Below, piece by piece: positions 32,357 through 40,853 of a stretch of 64,000 nucleotides of DNA. The first letter of the stretch is position 1. The number at the start of each line of letters is the position of its first letter. The notes beneath the pieces were generated by a model that was given only the letters and a program-made list of their open reading frames with translations, made no database searches and was not told the DNA's origin. The DNA comes from Deltaproteobacteria bacterium (GTDB lineage Bacteria; Desulfobacterota_D; UBA1144; Nemesobacterales; UBA2774), in NCBI GenBank assembly GCA_029262275.1, contig JAJCZS010000022.1, forward strand, positions 18,511-82,510, written 5' to 3'. Both the position numbers and the translations under genes were made by a program.

Positions 32357-33035
32357 TTTAGACTATATAAACGGAGATATGAGCAAATTTGTATCAACCG
32401 ATACAAACAAAATGAAATGGCAAGAGAGCCCAAGCGGGACAGTATGGCGAAAGAGGCTCCACTTGGTTGGCCCAAGCGAGGCGGGCCAAGTTACATCACT
32501 CGTTATGTATGAGGCTAATTCCGATTTTCATGCCCATTCCCACCCGGGAGGGGAGGAAATACTTGTGCTTGGAGGAACGTTCTCTGATGAAAGGGGAGAC
32601 TTCACAGCCGGCACGTATTTACTTAACCCCGAAGGATACGAACATACTCCTTTCTCGAAAGAGGGCGGGATTATTTTTGTTAAGCTAAGGCAGTATCCAG
32701 GCAATGACCGAAGCCAAATTGTGGTTGACACGCAAAACTTGGAGTGGATTGAATCAGTGCCCGGCATCTCTATAAAAATGCTCTATTCAGAACTTAACTA
32801 TCCAGAGGAAGTGAGCCTTCAAAAATGGGACGGTGGAGCATCACCTGGCGAAATCAGTTATCCGCAAGGGGCAGAGCTTCTAATTTTGAAGGGAGATCTT
32901 CAAGATGAAAATGGCTCATATCCCGAGATGAGCTGGATCAGATATCCTGCTGGATTTAAACATACACCTTCATCCCCAAGTGGATGTGAGTTCTATATAA
33001 AGAGGGGAGGGGTTTCTTCTCTAAATTCTATCTGA
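32349..33035 (+). CDS. ChrR-like double-cupin protein
   Basis: 228 aa from ATG 32349, preceded by AAGAGGAAACC and overlapping the exporter gene. The first cupin (about 40-110) has the metal motif HAHSHPGGEEILVLGG and EGYEHTPF; the second (about 140-220) has lost the metal His pair (SYPQGAELLILKGD) but keeps the fold and FKHTPSS. This is the ChrR_Cupin arrangement without the zinc-finger part of ChrR. It could sense reactive oxygen or metals or be an enzyme; no sigma factor is adjacent. The overlap implies it works with the exporter. Confidence 0.85.
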   Translation: MSDLDYINGDMSKFVSTDTNKMKWQESPSGTVWRKRLHLVGPSEAGQVTSLVMYEANSDFHAHSHPGGEEILVLGGTFSDERGDFTAGTYLLNPEGYEHTPFSKEGGIIFVKLRQYPGNDRSQIVVDTQNLEWIESVPGISIKMLYSELNYPEEVSLQKWDGGASPGEISYPQGAELLILKGDLQDENGSYPEMSWIRYPAGFKHTPSSPSGCEFYIKRGGVSSLNSI

Positions 33036-33040
33036 GCTAG

Positions 33041-33074
33041 CTTCTGCCCAAAGAAGGATTGCTTTGGGCAGAAG
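33041..33074. terminator. Strong hairpin between convergent genes
   Basis: CTTCTGCCCAAAG (33041-33053) / CTTTGGGCAGAAG (33062-33074) is a perfect 13-bp stem with an 8-nt loop. T runs are absent on both strands, so it may stop or protect rather than be a classical terminator. Confidence 0.6.
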
Positions 33075-33100
33075 AAAGAAATTTGATTGCAAGTTGATGC

Positions 33101-34204
33101 TTACTCTGCAGCTTTTAACTCCGCTGTTATATCCACCACTCCAGATCCCATTCCATGTACAGGAAAGCTAAGTCTCTTTCCTTTTGAGCTCATGTCCAAT
33201 TTGTTCATATCAACAGATCTTAGCGACATGTTTTCATAAGAACGGTAGTAGAGAATTTTGTTTGCAAGATCCTTGATCACGACCCATTGTGTGTAGTCAT
33301 GGAAAGTTTCTCCATTTTCAAAGTCCCTGACTAACCCTACGGGTATATCTACATTGTTAAGTATGTGCTCTGAGAGGTTTACAATATCAGCTGCTGTGTC
33401 TCCTTTGTCAGCTAGATAGGCCATAGCTGCGGCTCTTACAAATCTTGAAGGAGGTGTGGGATCCCCTGGGATACCTTTAAGCCCCGTTCCCTGACCTGTA
33501 CCTGCAAAACTGATTCCATTTATTACAGTAGGCTTAACATTTTCTGCATTTAGGTCCACGTAGTTTCTAAGATTCGTTACATGCCAGTCGTACTTAGGAG
33601 AGTTTGTCATAACACCAACACTGTCGTATATCTTGAGTCCGTTGTCTGAGTATTCAATGACTATACCCTTTCCGTCTGCTTGATAGACAGCATAGTGCAC
33701 TGGGACTACGATATTATTGAGCACTTCAAGTTTTTCGCCCCAAACTGTTAATTTGGGTAGCTCCTTTTTAACTTCCTCGATTGTGGCAAAGTTTTGGAGA
33801 ATATACAAAGGTAGGTCCAAATTAGACATCGCTCTTGATTTGCTTTTTGTTGGAGGATCAACAAACTTTGCCTCACCAGGAAAATACAGTTCCCCCACTG
33901 AGAGACCTACTTCGTTAAATCCATCAGTAGCTATATCCAGACCAAAACCGTCTAGATAAATTACACCGTATTTTGAAGTCCACTTTTTACCATCACTGCC
34001 ATTTGGTAGTTTTGATGTCCTTTTTTGTCCTTTAGGTTGGACAATAACATTTGAATTTAGTTTCTGAGCAAACTCCATACTACGCCCTATTACTACAGAG
34101 CCGTCTTTTGATGTAAGTCTAAACTCTGTGCATGCGTTTGAGCTGAGAGGTGCAGTGCTGAAAAGAATCAACAGAATTGAAATATAGAGAATTGATGTCC
34201 TCAT
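33101..34204 (-). CDS. Choloylglycine-hydrolase-family (linear amide C-N hydrolase)
   Basis: 367 aa. Signal-peptide cleavage after SNA at about residue 24 would expose Cys25 (CTEFRL) as the Ntn nucleophile; this is the usual layout of the periplasmic cluster-A enzymes. Further family marks are GRSMEFA, DGFNEVGLSVGELYFP and TNSPKYDWHVTNLRNY. Substrates of the family are conjugated bile salts, penicillin V or acyl-homoserine lactones; a marine or soil-type organism would most plausibly use acyl-amides (inference). AAAGGAGACCC lies before the ATG. It converges with the cupin gene. Confidence 0.9.
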   Translation of the reverse strand: MRTSILYISILLILFSTAPLSSNACTEFRLTSKDGSVVIGRSMEFAQKLNSNVIVQPKGQKRTSKLPNGSDGKKWTSKYGVIYLDGFGLDIATDGFNEVGLSVGELYFPGEAKFVDPPTKSKSRAMSNLDLPLYILQNFATIEEVKKELPKLTVWGEKLEVLNNIVVPVHYAVYQADGKGIVIEYSDNGLKIYDSVGVMTNSPKYDWHVTNLRNYVDLNAENVKPTVINGISFAGTGQGTGLKGIPGDPTPPSRFVRAAAMAYLADKGDTAADIVNLSEHILNNVDIPVGLVRDFENGETFHDYTQWVVIKDLANKILYYRSYENMSLRSVDMNKLDMSSKGKRLSFPVHGMGSGVVDITAELKAAE

Positions 34205-34426
34205 TTGGGTCTCCTTTAATAATTAAAATTAGGAATTCGAAAATTGAAATGCTCTCTTAGTCCTTAATTAAAGATACCCAACTTCTTGAGAGTATGAGTA
34301 GCATCTTTGGAACTACGTTAGATTAGTATATTAAATCTGGGAACACCCGTAATCTTCAGGTAGAATCCTAAGCCTGGAATTGTTTATAACAACACGAAAA
34401 TATTCGGATTCATAAAGGAGTAAGAA

Positions 34427-34804
34427 ATGACTGATACATATAAAGTTGAAGCAGAAGTGCTCGAGCGCAGCCGCCAGTGGATACAGGATTTCAATAATAA
34501 AAATGTAAAAGGTTGTGTGGACGCTTATACCGCAGACGCTGTAATGAATGCTAGACCCATGGGAACCTATAAAGGGATAGGTGAGATAGAAGGGTTCTGG
34601 AAACCATTTATTGAGACAGGTGCTGCAGAGCTTGAATATAGCAATGTTGAAGTGGCTGTTGAAAATGAAAATACAGTTCTACTAAGAGCTGATTGGAAGA
34701 TGAATATCGGAAAAGGCGTAGTCATCCAAGAAAGATGGGTAAAACAGTCAGACGGTAAATGGCTCTTGGAATATGATGATTTTGAAGTACAAGAGCAGTA
34801 TTAA
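34427..34804 (+). CDS. NTF2-like (SnoaL/DUF4440-type) protein
   Basis: 125 aa. It has the cone-fold pattern: SRQWIQDFNNKNVKGCVDAYTADAVMNARPMGTYKGIGEIEGFWKPFI, then VEVAVENENTVLLRADWKMNIGKGVVIQERWVKQSDGKWLLEYDDFEV. It matches the DUF4440/SnoaL-like group of small cytosolic proteins, often enzymes of unknown substrate. AAAGGAGTAAGAA precedes the ATG. It stands alone between divergent and convergent genes. Confidence 0.85.
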   Translation: MTDTYKVEAEVLERSRQWIQDFNNKNVKGCVDAYTADAVMNARPMGTYKGIGEIEGFWKPFIETGAAELEYSNVEVAVENENTVLLRADWKMNIGKGVVIQERWVKQSDGKWLLEYDDFEVQEQY

Positions 34805-34846
34805 AATTCCTATATCCTAAAATATGTAGCCTTCAATAAGTTTCTC

Positions 34847-35563
34847 CTACGCTGTGGACTCCTTTGGCTTGGGCTTGGATATATGAAGCCCAACCAATCT
34901 AGCGACCATTATTGTCAGGTATAGCTGCCCAGTCATAGCTTCTAATGATGCAAGTGAGCGGGCTTGATTCGTTATTGCCTCTATATTTCCATATCCTACA
35001 GTTGTCAGAGTTACATAGCTGAAAAAGAGAAAATCAGGTCCGTCTTGAAGAGCTCTCCCGTCAGTATCTACAAATGAACCAGGGTATAGGGATTCAACAA
35101 TATAATACAGAGTAGCCCACGTAAGCCCTATTAGAATATAGACGCATATTGATGCGGATAATATCTCAGTTGTAACTTCTCGGCTTTTAATTATGTGCAC
35201 AAATATTCTGTAAGTAGTGTATGCAAAAAGAAGAAATGCAAAGACTATTTCATCTTTGACCAAACTGGAGGTGTCAATTGGGATTAGCGGGAACTTGAGT
35301 AATAAAAGCAGAAACCATGGCGCTGCCAGGACTAGAGCCATGATTGTATGGCTCCTCTTGTCGCCCACTGCTATAACAGACATTATCATAACAATGGTTG
35401 TAAAGAGGCTCAATAATATCTGGCCGCCCATATCTCCTTGCACATAGGGGTATGCTATAATCAAGAGAAGGAGAGATTTGGCTAGATATACGAATCTCCT
35501 TTTTCTAATGCGATCTAGTATTTTTGAAAATGTGCTCTCACTCAGATTTTGCTCTGTAGTCAT
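34847..35563 (-). CDS. Potassium-channel-family protein
   Basis: 238 aa from ATG 35563, which has GGAGG at about 5 nt; an earlier in-frame start has none. It shows about five N-terminal membrane segments, then a pore helix and the selectivity filter TLTTVGYGN followed by a final helix (GQLYLTIMVARLVGLHI), as in ion-channel (Ion_trans_2) proteins. No cytosolic RCK domain is present. It would conduct K+ across the inner membrane. Charged termini are short. Function in signalling or osmotic adaptation is inferred. Confidence 0.88.
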   Translation of the reverse strand: MTTEQNLSESTFSKILDRIRKRRFVYLAKSLLLLIIAYPYVQGDMGGQILLSLFTTIVMIMSVIAVGDKRSHTIMALVLAAPWFLLLLLKFPLIPIDTSSLVKDEIVFAFLLFAYTTYRIFVHIIKSREVTTEILSASICVYILIGLTWATLYYIVESLYPGSFVDTDGRALQDGPDFLFFSYVTLTTVGYGNIEAITNQARSLASLEAMTGQLYLTIMVARLVGLHISKPKPKESTA

Positions 35564-35741
35564 AATATCCTCCAAGTCTTTCTATTCTTAGTGGTAAATA
35601 TAACAATATTCCACAAAACTATGTAGCTTTGTATAATTAAGATAAGATTCTTAGCTGCTAATTAATATAAAAAATTGTAATTTTGAAGCTTCTTAGGCAT
35701 AAATATATATATTGTCTATTACTGATTTAAGAGGAATATGA

Positions 35742-36143
35742 ATGAATAGTTATAAACTGGTTTCGTGTGTTGTTGTAATTTTAGTGCTGCTCTCCCTTGG
35801 CTGTTCCGCTGATAAAAGTGAACAAGGTGTTGGGCATGGCGAGAGTCTTGAGTCTGCAGATAATGCAGGAGCTGTAGTTTCATCAGATAATGGTGTTGAG
35901 CTGTGCGGCGGTTTGCAGGGGCTTCAATGCAGTGAAGGGCAGTTCTGTGATATGCCTGCTGGACAGTGTCAGGTTGCTGATTCCCAGGGCAACTGTGTAT
36001 ATCAGCCCCAAGTTTGCACAAGGGAATACAGACCGGTTTGCGGATGCGACGGCGTGACCTACGGTAATGATTGTGGTCGTATAAGCGCTGGGGTTTCCAA
36101 GGATTATGATGGTAAGTGCAAAGATGGAACTGTAGGGTATTAG
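35742..36143 (+). CDS. Kazal-domain lipoprotein
   Basis: 133 aa. The lipobox is LSLGC with Cys21. After a Ser/Glu-rich linker come a Cys-rich stretch (CGGLQGLQCSEGQFCDMPAGQC) and a Kazal-type serine protease inhibitor module CTREYRPVCGCDGVTYGNDC ending in DGKC. Kazal domains inhibit serine proteases; this one would act on the outer-membrane surface or in the periplasm. AGGAATATGA before the ATG is weak. It sits upstream of, and on the same strand as, the second haem peroxidase. The target protease is unknown. Confidence 0.85.
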   Translation: MNSYKLVSCVVVILVLLSLGCSADKSEQGVGHGESLESADNAGAVVSSDNGVELCGGLQGLQCSEGQFCDMPAGQCQVADSQGNCVYQPQVCTREYRPVCGCDGVTYGNDCGRISAGVSKDYDGKCKDGTVGY

Positions 36144-36244
36144 TTCGATTGAATTAATTGGTGGTATTGCAAGTTTAGTTTATAATTATTTTTAGAATTA
36201 GAGTAGCTTAACGCAAAATAATGAGTAGTGAGAAAGGGGATATG

Positions 36245-37864
36245 ATGAAGAACTTTAATAGTATTAAATCCTTAGTATTCTTAATTTTAATTACATTTCT
36301 AATAGCGGGTTGCCATGACGATTCAAATTCAAATGGTAACGACGTGAGATCAGTTGATGGCTCAGGCAACAATTTGCAAAACCCTTTGATGGGTGCGACC
36401 ATTACTGAGCTTATAAGATATGTATTTTCAGATTATGAAGATGGCATCTCAGAAATGCCTGAAGCAGATCTTCCAAGCGCAAGGCTAGTAAGCAATTTTG
36501 TAAATTCCCAAGAAACTCTAATTCCAAACCCACAGGGCGCCAGTGACTATATCTGGCAGTGGGGACAGTTCTTGGATCATGACATAGATTTCACAAATGG
36601 TGCAAATCCTGTTGAGCCTGCAGATATTCCAGTGCCAGCAGGAGATCCGTTCTTTGATCCTTTTGATACCGGCACTCAAGTAATCATCTTTGATAGATCA
36701 GTATATGATACATCGACTGGTGTAGGAGTTGGTAATCCTCGCCAGCAAATCAATACGATAACAACATGGATTGATGCTTCAAATGTTTATGGTTCAGATG
36801 TGGAAAGAGCAGTAGCCCTAAGAACAAATGACGGCACCGGAAGGCTGAACACGAGTTCTGGGGATCTTCTTCCTTTTAATACCCAGGGGCTTCCAAATGA
36901 CGGAGGCGATGATGATCCCTTTTTGTTCTTGGCAGGTGATTTCAGGGCCAATGAGCAGGTTGGGCTTTCTGCAATGCATACCCTTTTTGTAAGAGAGCAT
37001 AACCGTTATGTAGAAGAGCTCGCTGCACAAAGACCTGGTCTGAGTGGCGATGAGCTCTACGAGCGGGGAAGACGTTTTGTAGGAGCGCTTATTCAGGCAA
37101 TCACATACAATGAGTTCTTGCCTGCCCTTATGGGCGGCGCAGCTCTCTCTCCTTATGACGGCTACAATCCAAGTGTTGATGCTTCAATAGCTAATATATT
37201 CTCCACAGCTGCATATAGGTTTGGGCACAGTATGTTAAGTCCGGAGCTTCAAAGGCTGGATCAGAATTTAAATGTTATTGCTGAGGGCAACCTGGAGTTG
37301 AGGGATGCGTTTTTTAATCCCGAGGCCATAGTTGATGAGGGCGGGATTGATCCAATCCTAAGGGGGCTTGCAAAACAAGTTGCTCAAAGACTTGATCCTT
37401 TCATTATAGATGATGTTCGTAATTTTCTTTTTGGTCCTCCCGGGGCTGGAGGTTTTGACCTTGCATCTCTTAACATACAAAGAGGCCGAGACCACGGACT
37501 TCCTAGATATAATGACGTAAGGGAGCAAATGGGGCTTTCAAGAGTATCAACTTTCTCCCAAATTAGCTCTGATGCTGATATCCAGATGAGTCTTGCGGAG
37601 GCATACGGCAATGTGGATGATATTGATCTTTGGGTAGGTGGACTTTGTGAAGATCCTGTTGCCGGATCACATCTTGGTGAGCTGTTTCAATTAATTATCA
37701 AGGTGCAATTTGAGGCTCTAAGGGACGGAGACCGGTTCTGGTATGAACGTAAGCTGGGTAATGCTGAGCTGCAAGAAGTTCTAGCTACGAGTCTCTCTGA
37801 TGTAATAAAGAGAAATACCGGTATAGGCTCTGAACTTCAAGATAATGTGTTTCAAGCACAGTAA
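36245..37864 (+). CDS. Animal-type haem peroxidase, lipoprotein form
   Basis: 539 aa from ATG 36245 (AAAGGGG five nt upstream; ATG 36242 is the alternative). Unlike the first copy at 5708, it has a lipobox LIAGC. The full An_peroxidase domain is present: distal Asp111/His112 in WGQFLDHD, Arg234/Glu237 in FRANE, proximal His328 in YRFGHS, REHNR and LNIQRGRDHGLP. The two copies align across the entire domain, so they are paralogues; membrane anchoring of one and release of the other suggests different places of action. It ends 8 nt before a convergent gene. Substrate unknown. Confidence 0.95.
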   Translation: MKNFNSIKSLVFLILITFLIAGCHDDSNSNGNDVRSVDGSGNNLQNPLMGATITELIRYVFSDYEDGISEMPEADLPSARLVSNFVNSQETLIPNPQGASDYIWQWGQFLDHDIDFTNGANPVEPADIPVPAGDPFFDPFDTGTQVIIFDRSVYDTSTGVGVGNPRQQINTITTWIDASNVYGSDVERAVALRTNDGTGRLNTSSGDLLPFNTQGLPNDGGDDDPFLFLAGDFRANEQVGLSAMHTLFVREHNRYVEELAAQRPGLSGDELYERGRRFVGALIQAITYNEFLPALMGGAALSPYDGYNPSVDASIANIFSTAAYRFGHSMLSPELQRLDQNLNVIAEGNLELRDAFFNPEAIVDEGGIDPILRGLAKQVAQRLDPFIIDDVRNFLFGPPGAGGFDLASLNIQRGRDHGLPRYNDVREQMGLSRVSTFSQISSDADIQMSLAEAYGNVDDIDLWVGGLCEDPVAGSHLGELFQLIIKVQFEALRDGDRFWYERKLGNAELQEVLATSLSDVIKRNTGIGSELQDNVFQAQ

Positions 37865-37872
37865 ATAGAGTT

Positions 37873-38187
37873 TTACTCTGTCATAACTTCTGGCTCAGCT
37901 GGCGGCTCGTACGGAGTTCCTTCATTAGATATACACTCAACTTCACATTCAGAAAGTGTGAGTAAGTTGACCAAGGTAGTTTTCAAACAAGTGATAGGGT
38001 TCTCAGAGAACGAGACTTTATCCTGAGGCTTAATCCCTTCACATTTGGTAAGCATTTTATATGGCTTCTCCCCTATGATTACATAGTTGCCTTTAATTGC
38101 TTCTACCGTGTGCTCTCCCCAGCCTTGAGCAAATGTAGTCATTGAAAGTCCTGATAGGATTAGCAGTGCTGTAATGAATATTTTCAA
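37873..38187 (-). CDS. Small exported protein, unknown
   Basis: 104 aa from a TTG start; GGAGG lies 8 nt upstream, supporting it. The signal peptide is cleaved after TFA (about 20). The mature part begins QGWGEHTVEAIKGNYVIIGEKPYKML and has four Cys. It is short, with an acidic Pro-rich end (EPPAEPEVMTE). No family is recognised. It converges on the haem peroxidase gene with an 8-nt gap and lies on the same strand as, and after, the MarR gene. Confidence 0.65.
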   Translation of the reverse strand: MKIFITALLILSGLSMTTFAQGWGEHTVEAIKGNYVIIGEKPYKMLTKCEGIKPQDKVSFSENPITCLKTTLVNLLTLSECEVECISNEGTPYEPPAEPEVMTE

Positions 38188-38263
38188 TATAATTTCCTCC
38201 AGTGTTTAATGGATACCCAGTATACTCAATGTCCACTAAGAGCTCAATTCATTTCTTAGAAGA

Positions 38264-38734
38264 TTAAGAAAGTCCGCTTGCTTGAATGCGCTCAATGAAG
38301 TTCTTAAACTCTTTCAACTCTTTTTTGTTGAATTTGCAAAGAAAATTTTCCCTTACAACCCTCTCATAGACTGGCCACATCTTTTTTCGTAACTTTCTTC
38401 CCTTCTGAGTTATTGATGCGGTTCTCCCTCGGCCGTCATTAGGGCACTGGCCTCTTTCTACGAGTCCCTCTTCTTCAAGTCTCTGGGCCAATCTGGTTAC
38501 GTTATACTTATCAAGGAGCACCCTCTTGCCAAGGTCGTTTAAACGCAGCATTCCATTCTCAACACGCTCAAGCTCCCATAATACATCGTACCAGCTTAGA
38601 GCAGGAAACCCCTTCTTCTTTAACTCTTCTTCAACTTTTTCTATTAAACTCTGCTGCGCCTGAACAAGCCCAATCCATGTGCTTGCCTCTGTTTCGGTCC
38701 ACTTTGCGTCATTGCTACTTTTGTTTCCCTTCAT
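38264..38734 (-). CDS. MarR-family repressor
   Basis: 156 aa from ATG 38734 (second of two adjacent ATGs; GGAGG six nt away). The wHTH region reads ALSWYDVLWELERVENGMLRLNDLGKRVLLDKYNVTRLAQRLEEEGLVERGQCPNDGRGRTASITQKGRK, with the typical recognition helix and Asp-Gly-Arg wing. Two copies of GTTGCAATTGCAAC lie in the intergenic region shared with rhodanese-DoxX, and copies lie in front of FGV genes and a DHA2 exporter. It is thus the probable repressor of that set. Ligand unknown. Confidence 0.92.
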   Translation of the reverse strand: MKGNKSSNDAKWTETEASTWIGLVQAQQSLIEKVEEELKKKGFPALSWYDVLWELERVENGMLRLNDLGKRVLLDKYNVTRLAQRLEEEGLVERGQCPNDGRGRTASITQKGRKLRKKMWPVYERVVRENFLCKFNKKELKEFKNFIERIQASGLS

Positions 38735-38769
38735 CATATTCCTCCTTTTTTAAAATATAGAATAAAATC

Positions 38770-38783
38770 GTTGCAATTGCAAC
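38770..38783. promoter_or_regulatory. MarR-type operator 1
   Basis: GTTGCAATTGCAAC is a perfect palindrome, 36 nt before the marR start. Confidence 0.8.
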
Positions 38784-38805
38784 AAGACTGTGATATACAT
38801 ATTAA

Positions 38806-38823
38806 TAGTTGCAATTGCAACTA
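38806..38823. promoter_or_regulatory. MarR-type operator 2
   Basis: TAGTTGCAATTGCAACTA is an 18-bp palindrome, 54 nt before the rhodanese start. The centres of operators 1 and 2 are 38 bp apart. Confidence 0.8.
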
Positions 38824-38876
38824 TAGTGGATTCAAGAAATTTAGATTTGAAAAAAACTTTTAGGAGGTAGATCAGT

Positions 38877-39209
38877 ATGAAGAGAATCAGTAGAGAAGAA
38901 CTTAGGGATAAGTTGATAATACATGAGAACCTAAAGTTGGTAGAAGCACTTCCTAAGAAGTACTGGGAGCGCTCTCATATACCAGGGGCAGTTCAAATGG
39001 ATTACAAAGAAGTCTTGCAAAAAGCAGATAGGCTTCTGCCTGATAGAGGAGCTCAAATAGTTGTGTATTGTGCCAGCACAGAGTGCCAAAATTCCTCAAT
39101 CGCAGTTCGTGAGCTTGAGAATCTAGGCTATACAAATGTGCATGAGTATGTCGAGGGAAAACAGCACTGGCTGGAGGCTGGACTACCTATTACACGGAGT
39201 GCTAGTTAG
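38877..39209 (+). CDS. Rhodanese-like sulfurtransferase domain protein
   Basis: 110 aa, a single rhodanese fold. The active-site loop is VVYCASTECQNS, with the catalytic Cys in the usual place after the YC strand. HIPGAVQMDYKE and the C-terminal HWLEAGLPI are further marks. It would move sulfane sulfur between thiols in the cytosol. AGGAGGTAG precedes the ATG. It forms a unit with DoxX (34 nt later) behind the two MarR operators, so it is expected to be induced with it. Persulfide or redox detoxification is a reasonable guess. Confidence 0.9.
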   Translation: MKRISREELRDKLIIHENLKLVEALPKKYWERSHIPGAVQMDYKEVLQKADRLLPDRGAQIVVYCASTECQNSSIAVRELENLGYTNVHEYVEGKQHWLEAGLPITRSAS

Positions 39210-39243
39210 GTCTTTTAAAAATAATAAGGAGGTTTAAAGAAAA

Positions 39244-39696
39244 GTGATAAACAAGATACTAAGCACTGATATTGAGGATTGGGGTGGGTTGATTGCAAGA
39301 ATATTTCTGGGAGTAGTGATTCTGCCTCATGGGCTTCAAAAGTTGTTAGGCATGTTTGGTGGCTACGGATTCTCAGCTACGGTCGAATATTTCTCGAGCA
39401 CCGGCATACCAAGTGTGATCGGGATCTTAATAGTTTTGGCAGAATCCTTTGGAGCGTTATTCTTGATTCTTGGATTAATAAGCCGTATCTCTGCTGCTGG
39501 GCTAGCCATAATCATGCTTGGCGCAATTATAATGGTTCACGGACAATATGGATTTTTCATGAACTGGTTTGGCGCCCAAGCAGGTGAGGGGTTTGAATAT
39601 CATTTGCTCGCTTTAGGGATTTCGCTTGTGGTGCTATTAAAAGGCGGAGGCAAATGGGCTTTGGATACTGAGGTACTCAATAAAATTGATAGATGA
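39244..39696 (+). CDS. DoxX-family membrane protein
   Basis: 150 aa from a GTG start with AGGAGG 11 nt upstream. Four membrane helices and the family pattern are present: LIARIFLGVVILPHGLQKLLGMFGGYG near the N-terminus and GQYGFFMNWF with HLLALGISL near the C-terminus. DoxX-like proteins are linked to thiosulfate:quinone oxidoreductase and to redox or electrophile stress. It is cotranscribed with the rhodanese. A terminator hairpin follows. Confidence 0.92.
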   Translation: MINKILSTDIEDWGGLIARIFLGVVILPHGLQKLLGMFGGYGFSATVEYFSSTGIPSVIGILIVLAESFGALFLILGLISRISAAGLAIIMLGAIIMVHGQYGFFMNWFGAQAGEGFEYHLLALGISLVVLLKGGGKWALDTEVLNKIDR

Positions 39697-39718
39697 CACC
39701 TAACTCTGGAAAATAAGA

Positions 39719-39754
39719 AACCTCCTTAGCTTTTAAAAACAGGCTAAGGGGGTT
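39719..39754. terminator. Bidirectional terminator hairpin
   Basis: AACCTCCTTAGC (39719-39730) / GCTAAGGGGGTT (39743-39754), between the convergent doxX-like and repressor genes. Confidence 0.8.
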
Positions 39755-39788
39755 ATAAAATTCTGATTTCAATCATGATCATAAAATC

Positions 39789-40445
39789 TTATCTAAAAAC
39801 ATTAAGCACACTGCACGATACTTTCCCTATTATCATATCCTGATCGAAGTCGTCCCACTCTACTTGAGCCTTAGGGTAGTTCTTGTTATAGGGTACAAGG
39901 CTAAGGCCCCTTGGTTCAGAATAACACTCTCTAACTATGTTGCCTTCATGAGGAATCCTAAAAGCGTAAACACTGCCTGATACTATTTCCTTCGAATTTC
40001 TATCAATGACTGCATTGGCTCCTTTCATTAGAAGTTTTTCCATAGAGTCACCTGCTACTCTGATAACAACATTTTCATCTTTAGACAACTCCCTTGGAAT
40101 TGCAACTGTCCCAACGGGATCTATGTTGGAGAAATCTAGTTTGTCGGCATTCTCAATTGAGTAGACGCTTACCTCAATTAATCCACTGTCTTCTCCGGAA
40201 ACAAAATTTCTGGGAGCTATGATTGTTTTTAGCACAGCAGGTGGATTATGTCTTATAAAATCCAATGATAGATTTTCTTGATCACAAAACTGCACAAGCT
40301 CATCGAAAAAAGAGATACTGTTGCGCTTTTTAGCATTAGCAAGTGCTCCCCTGCTTACTCCAATAGAATCAGCAACTTCATAATCGTTGCTTAAATTCTT
40401 CATGTACTTTATGGTATTTACAATGCCTGTTACTGTCTTACGCAT
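39789..40445 (-). CDS. CI-type repressor with S24 fold and altered catalytic pair
   Basis: 218 aa from ATG 40445 (GGAGGG before it). Residues about 1-55 form a phage CI-repressor HTH (EVADSIGVSRGALANAKKRNSISFFDELVQFC). The C-terminal half is a LexA/UmuD-type S24 fold with Ser134 in AGDSMEKLL. The catalytic Lys expected after the strand is Arg172 here (NIVRECY), while the other S24 repressor at 51505 has Lys170. It may therefore be unable to self-cleave and respond otherwise (inference). Operator-like palindromes lie in its upstream region. Divergent from a small gene at 40854. Confidence 0.88.
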   Translation of the reverse strand: MRKTVTGIVNTIKYMKNLSNDYEVADSIGVSRGALANAKKRNSISFFDELVQFCDQENLSLDFIRHNPPAVLKTIIAPRNFVSGEDSGLIEVSVYSIENADKLDFSNIDPVGTVAIPRELSKDENVVIRVAGDSMEKLLMKGANAVIDRNSKEIVSGSVYAFRIPHEGNIVRECYSEPRGLSLVPYNKNYPKAQVEWDDFDQDMIIGKVSCSVLNVFR

Positions 40446-40853
40446 TTGTAATCCCTCCAATTACCAAAGATTTATTGCTAAAATCGAATAAATTACACAA
40501 AATGTGAAAAAGTTACTTGTAATATGTCACAATTTGTGATTTAATATGTTATGTAATTAACGTAATGTAATTATATAACACAATATGCAATATATCAAGC
40601 GAGTCTTACATCAATTGGGTCAATTGATCGCTTGATAGTTCATATAGATTATGCTGCTTGTATTTGGGTTGGAAGAACTCTAAGAAATTCAGCATATCCG
40701 ATAATGTTTCATTTTCCCTTAAGATATTGAGGGAACGGTAGGGTTACGCTCAAAGATCTTTAATGATCTAAAAGCCAAGAGGGGGCTTCGAAATTGTTAC
40801 GGTTCTTCAAACTCTGTAGAGGATTCAAAAAATACTAGAGATGGGGGTACAGA
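40446..40853. promoter_or_regulatory. Divergent regulatory region of the CI-type repressor
   Basis: It contains CACA-AAA-TGTG (40496-40506) and TCACAATTTGTGA (40527-40539, perfect around a central T), whose half-sites are alike and about 32 bp apart, as for a repressor dimer array. An AT-rich block follows, and no gene is visible up to the small gene at 40854. Confidence 0.55.
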
